30,604 nt of DNA from B13-G4 sp030606805 (lineage in GTDB: Bacteria > Desulfobacterota > Desulfobacteria > Desulfobacterales > ETH-SRB1): the NCBI GenBank assembly GCA_030606805.1, contig JAUWFS010000011.1, positions 1 to 30,604 of the forward strand. Direction: 5' to 3'. The position numbers and the translations under genes were made by a program. Below the pieces are notes generated by a model that was not told where the DNA came from, ran no database searches, and worked only from the letters and a program-made list of their open reading frames with translations. Within the stretch, counting starts at the first letter, position 1; every line of letters begins with the position of its first letter. This document shows positions 30,358 to 30,604 of this stretch, in pieces.

Positions 30358-30604
30358 GTGTTGGCAAAGATTTTAGTGGTGGATGATGAGCAGCACATGC
30401 TCAAGCTGTTTGAGAAAATTCTCACAAGGCAAGGCCATGAGGTACAAACCGCGGCCAGTGTAACCGAGGCAATCAGTCTATTGGAAAAGAATGATTTTGA
30501 TCTAATATTTTCTGATCTTTTGATGCCTGACCTTGGCGGCATGGACCTGTTAAAGGAGGTAAAAGCCGGATATTCGGACATTCCTTTTATTGTAATCACG
30601 GCCT
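30358..30604 (+). CDS. Response regulator, receiver domain (cut by window edge)
   Basis: The GTG at 30358, after GAGGTG, opens a frame running off the right edge: about 82 residues of a receiver domain. Seen: AKILVVDDEQHMLKLF with acidic Asp9-Asp10, and the phospho-acceptor Asp53 in LIFSDLLMPDLGGMDLL, then the Thr/Ala region FIVITA. It is the likely partner of the kinase at 29101. Whether it is another sigma-54 activator cannot be told, because the output domain lies outside the window. A TTG one codon later is a possible alternative start. Confidence 0.88.
   Translation, partial: MLAKILVVDDEQHMLKLFEKILTRQGHEVQTAASVTEAISLLEKNDFDLIFSDLLMPDLGGMDLLKEVKAGYSDIPFIVITA

Overview
The window looks like chromosomal DNA of a low-to-moderate GC Gram-negative bacterium, most likely a sulfate-reducing deltaproteobacterium (Desulfobacterota, Desulfobacterales type). 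This is inference from gene content: a lipoprotein-type PilMNOPQ cluster, an MlaEFD lipid transporter, a Fur-FeoA fusion beside feoAB, a long TauE/SafE-type anion carrier with a membrane partner, an APS-kinase-like gene, and NtrC-type two-component systems. Intergenic spaces are unusually full of palindromic dispersed repeats. No rRNA, tRNA, CRISPR array, transposase or phage gene was seen.

Layout. 1-413 is the start of cobT (minus, running off the left edge). 414-1795 is repeat-rich and holds a beheaded gene relic and a two-gene module with a retropepsin-like protein. 1793-9704 (minus) is the type IV pilus block: a small XRE regulator, pilM, pilN, pilO, pilP, pilQ, then a 746-residue lipoprotein with about six bacterial Ig-like domains. 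10087-12993 (plus) is mlaE-mlaF-mlaD; this MlaD has a beta-rich, barrel-like C-terminus. 12998-15746 (minus) carries a membrane TPR protein, an SH3b protein, a UPF0173 hydrolase and a metallophosphatase. 15748-19279 (minus) is an iron block: fmdB-like zinc ribbon, fur-feoA fusion, feoA, feoB. 19374-21446 (minus) holds an APS-kinase-like P-loop kinase, an APH-fold phosphotransferase and a small orphan ORF. 22035-23018 (plus) is a CaCA-family cation exchanger. 23139-25513 (minus) is a single-CBS protein, the TauE-like carrier and its partner. 26094-30604 holds two divergent PAS-kinase/response-regulator pairs, the second cut by the right edge.

How parts may work together. The first response regulator (26094-27485) is a sigma-54 activator. 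The next gene on its strand, the CBS protein leading the TauE-like operon, is preceded by a well-matched sigma-54 promoter (25583-25600). Behind that promoter lie three TTAATTG boxes spaced exactly 20 bp apart. The simplest model is a sensor kinase/NtrC-type circuit controlling an anion (sulfate, sulfite or organosulfonate) transporter. In the iron block a Fur sensor fused to FeoA sits next to the ferrous iron transporter it could regulate. The APS-kinase-like gene and the phosphotransferase are linked by a perfect 23-bp inverted repeat that could mask the start of the kinase mRNA.

Start codons were re-chosen by ribosome binding site and domain boundary for pilQ, the TPR gene, the UPF0173 gene, feoA and feoB. 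TTG or GTG starts are used for mlaD, the phosphatase, the TPR gene and the last response regulator. All family assignments come from reading the translations; no database search was run.
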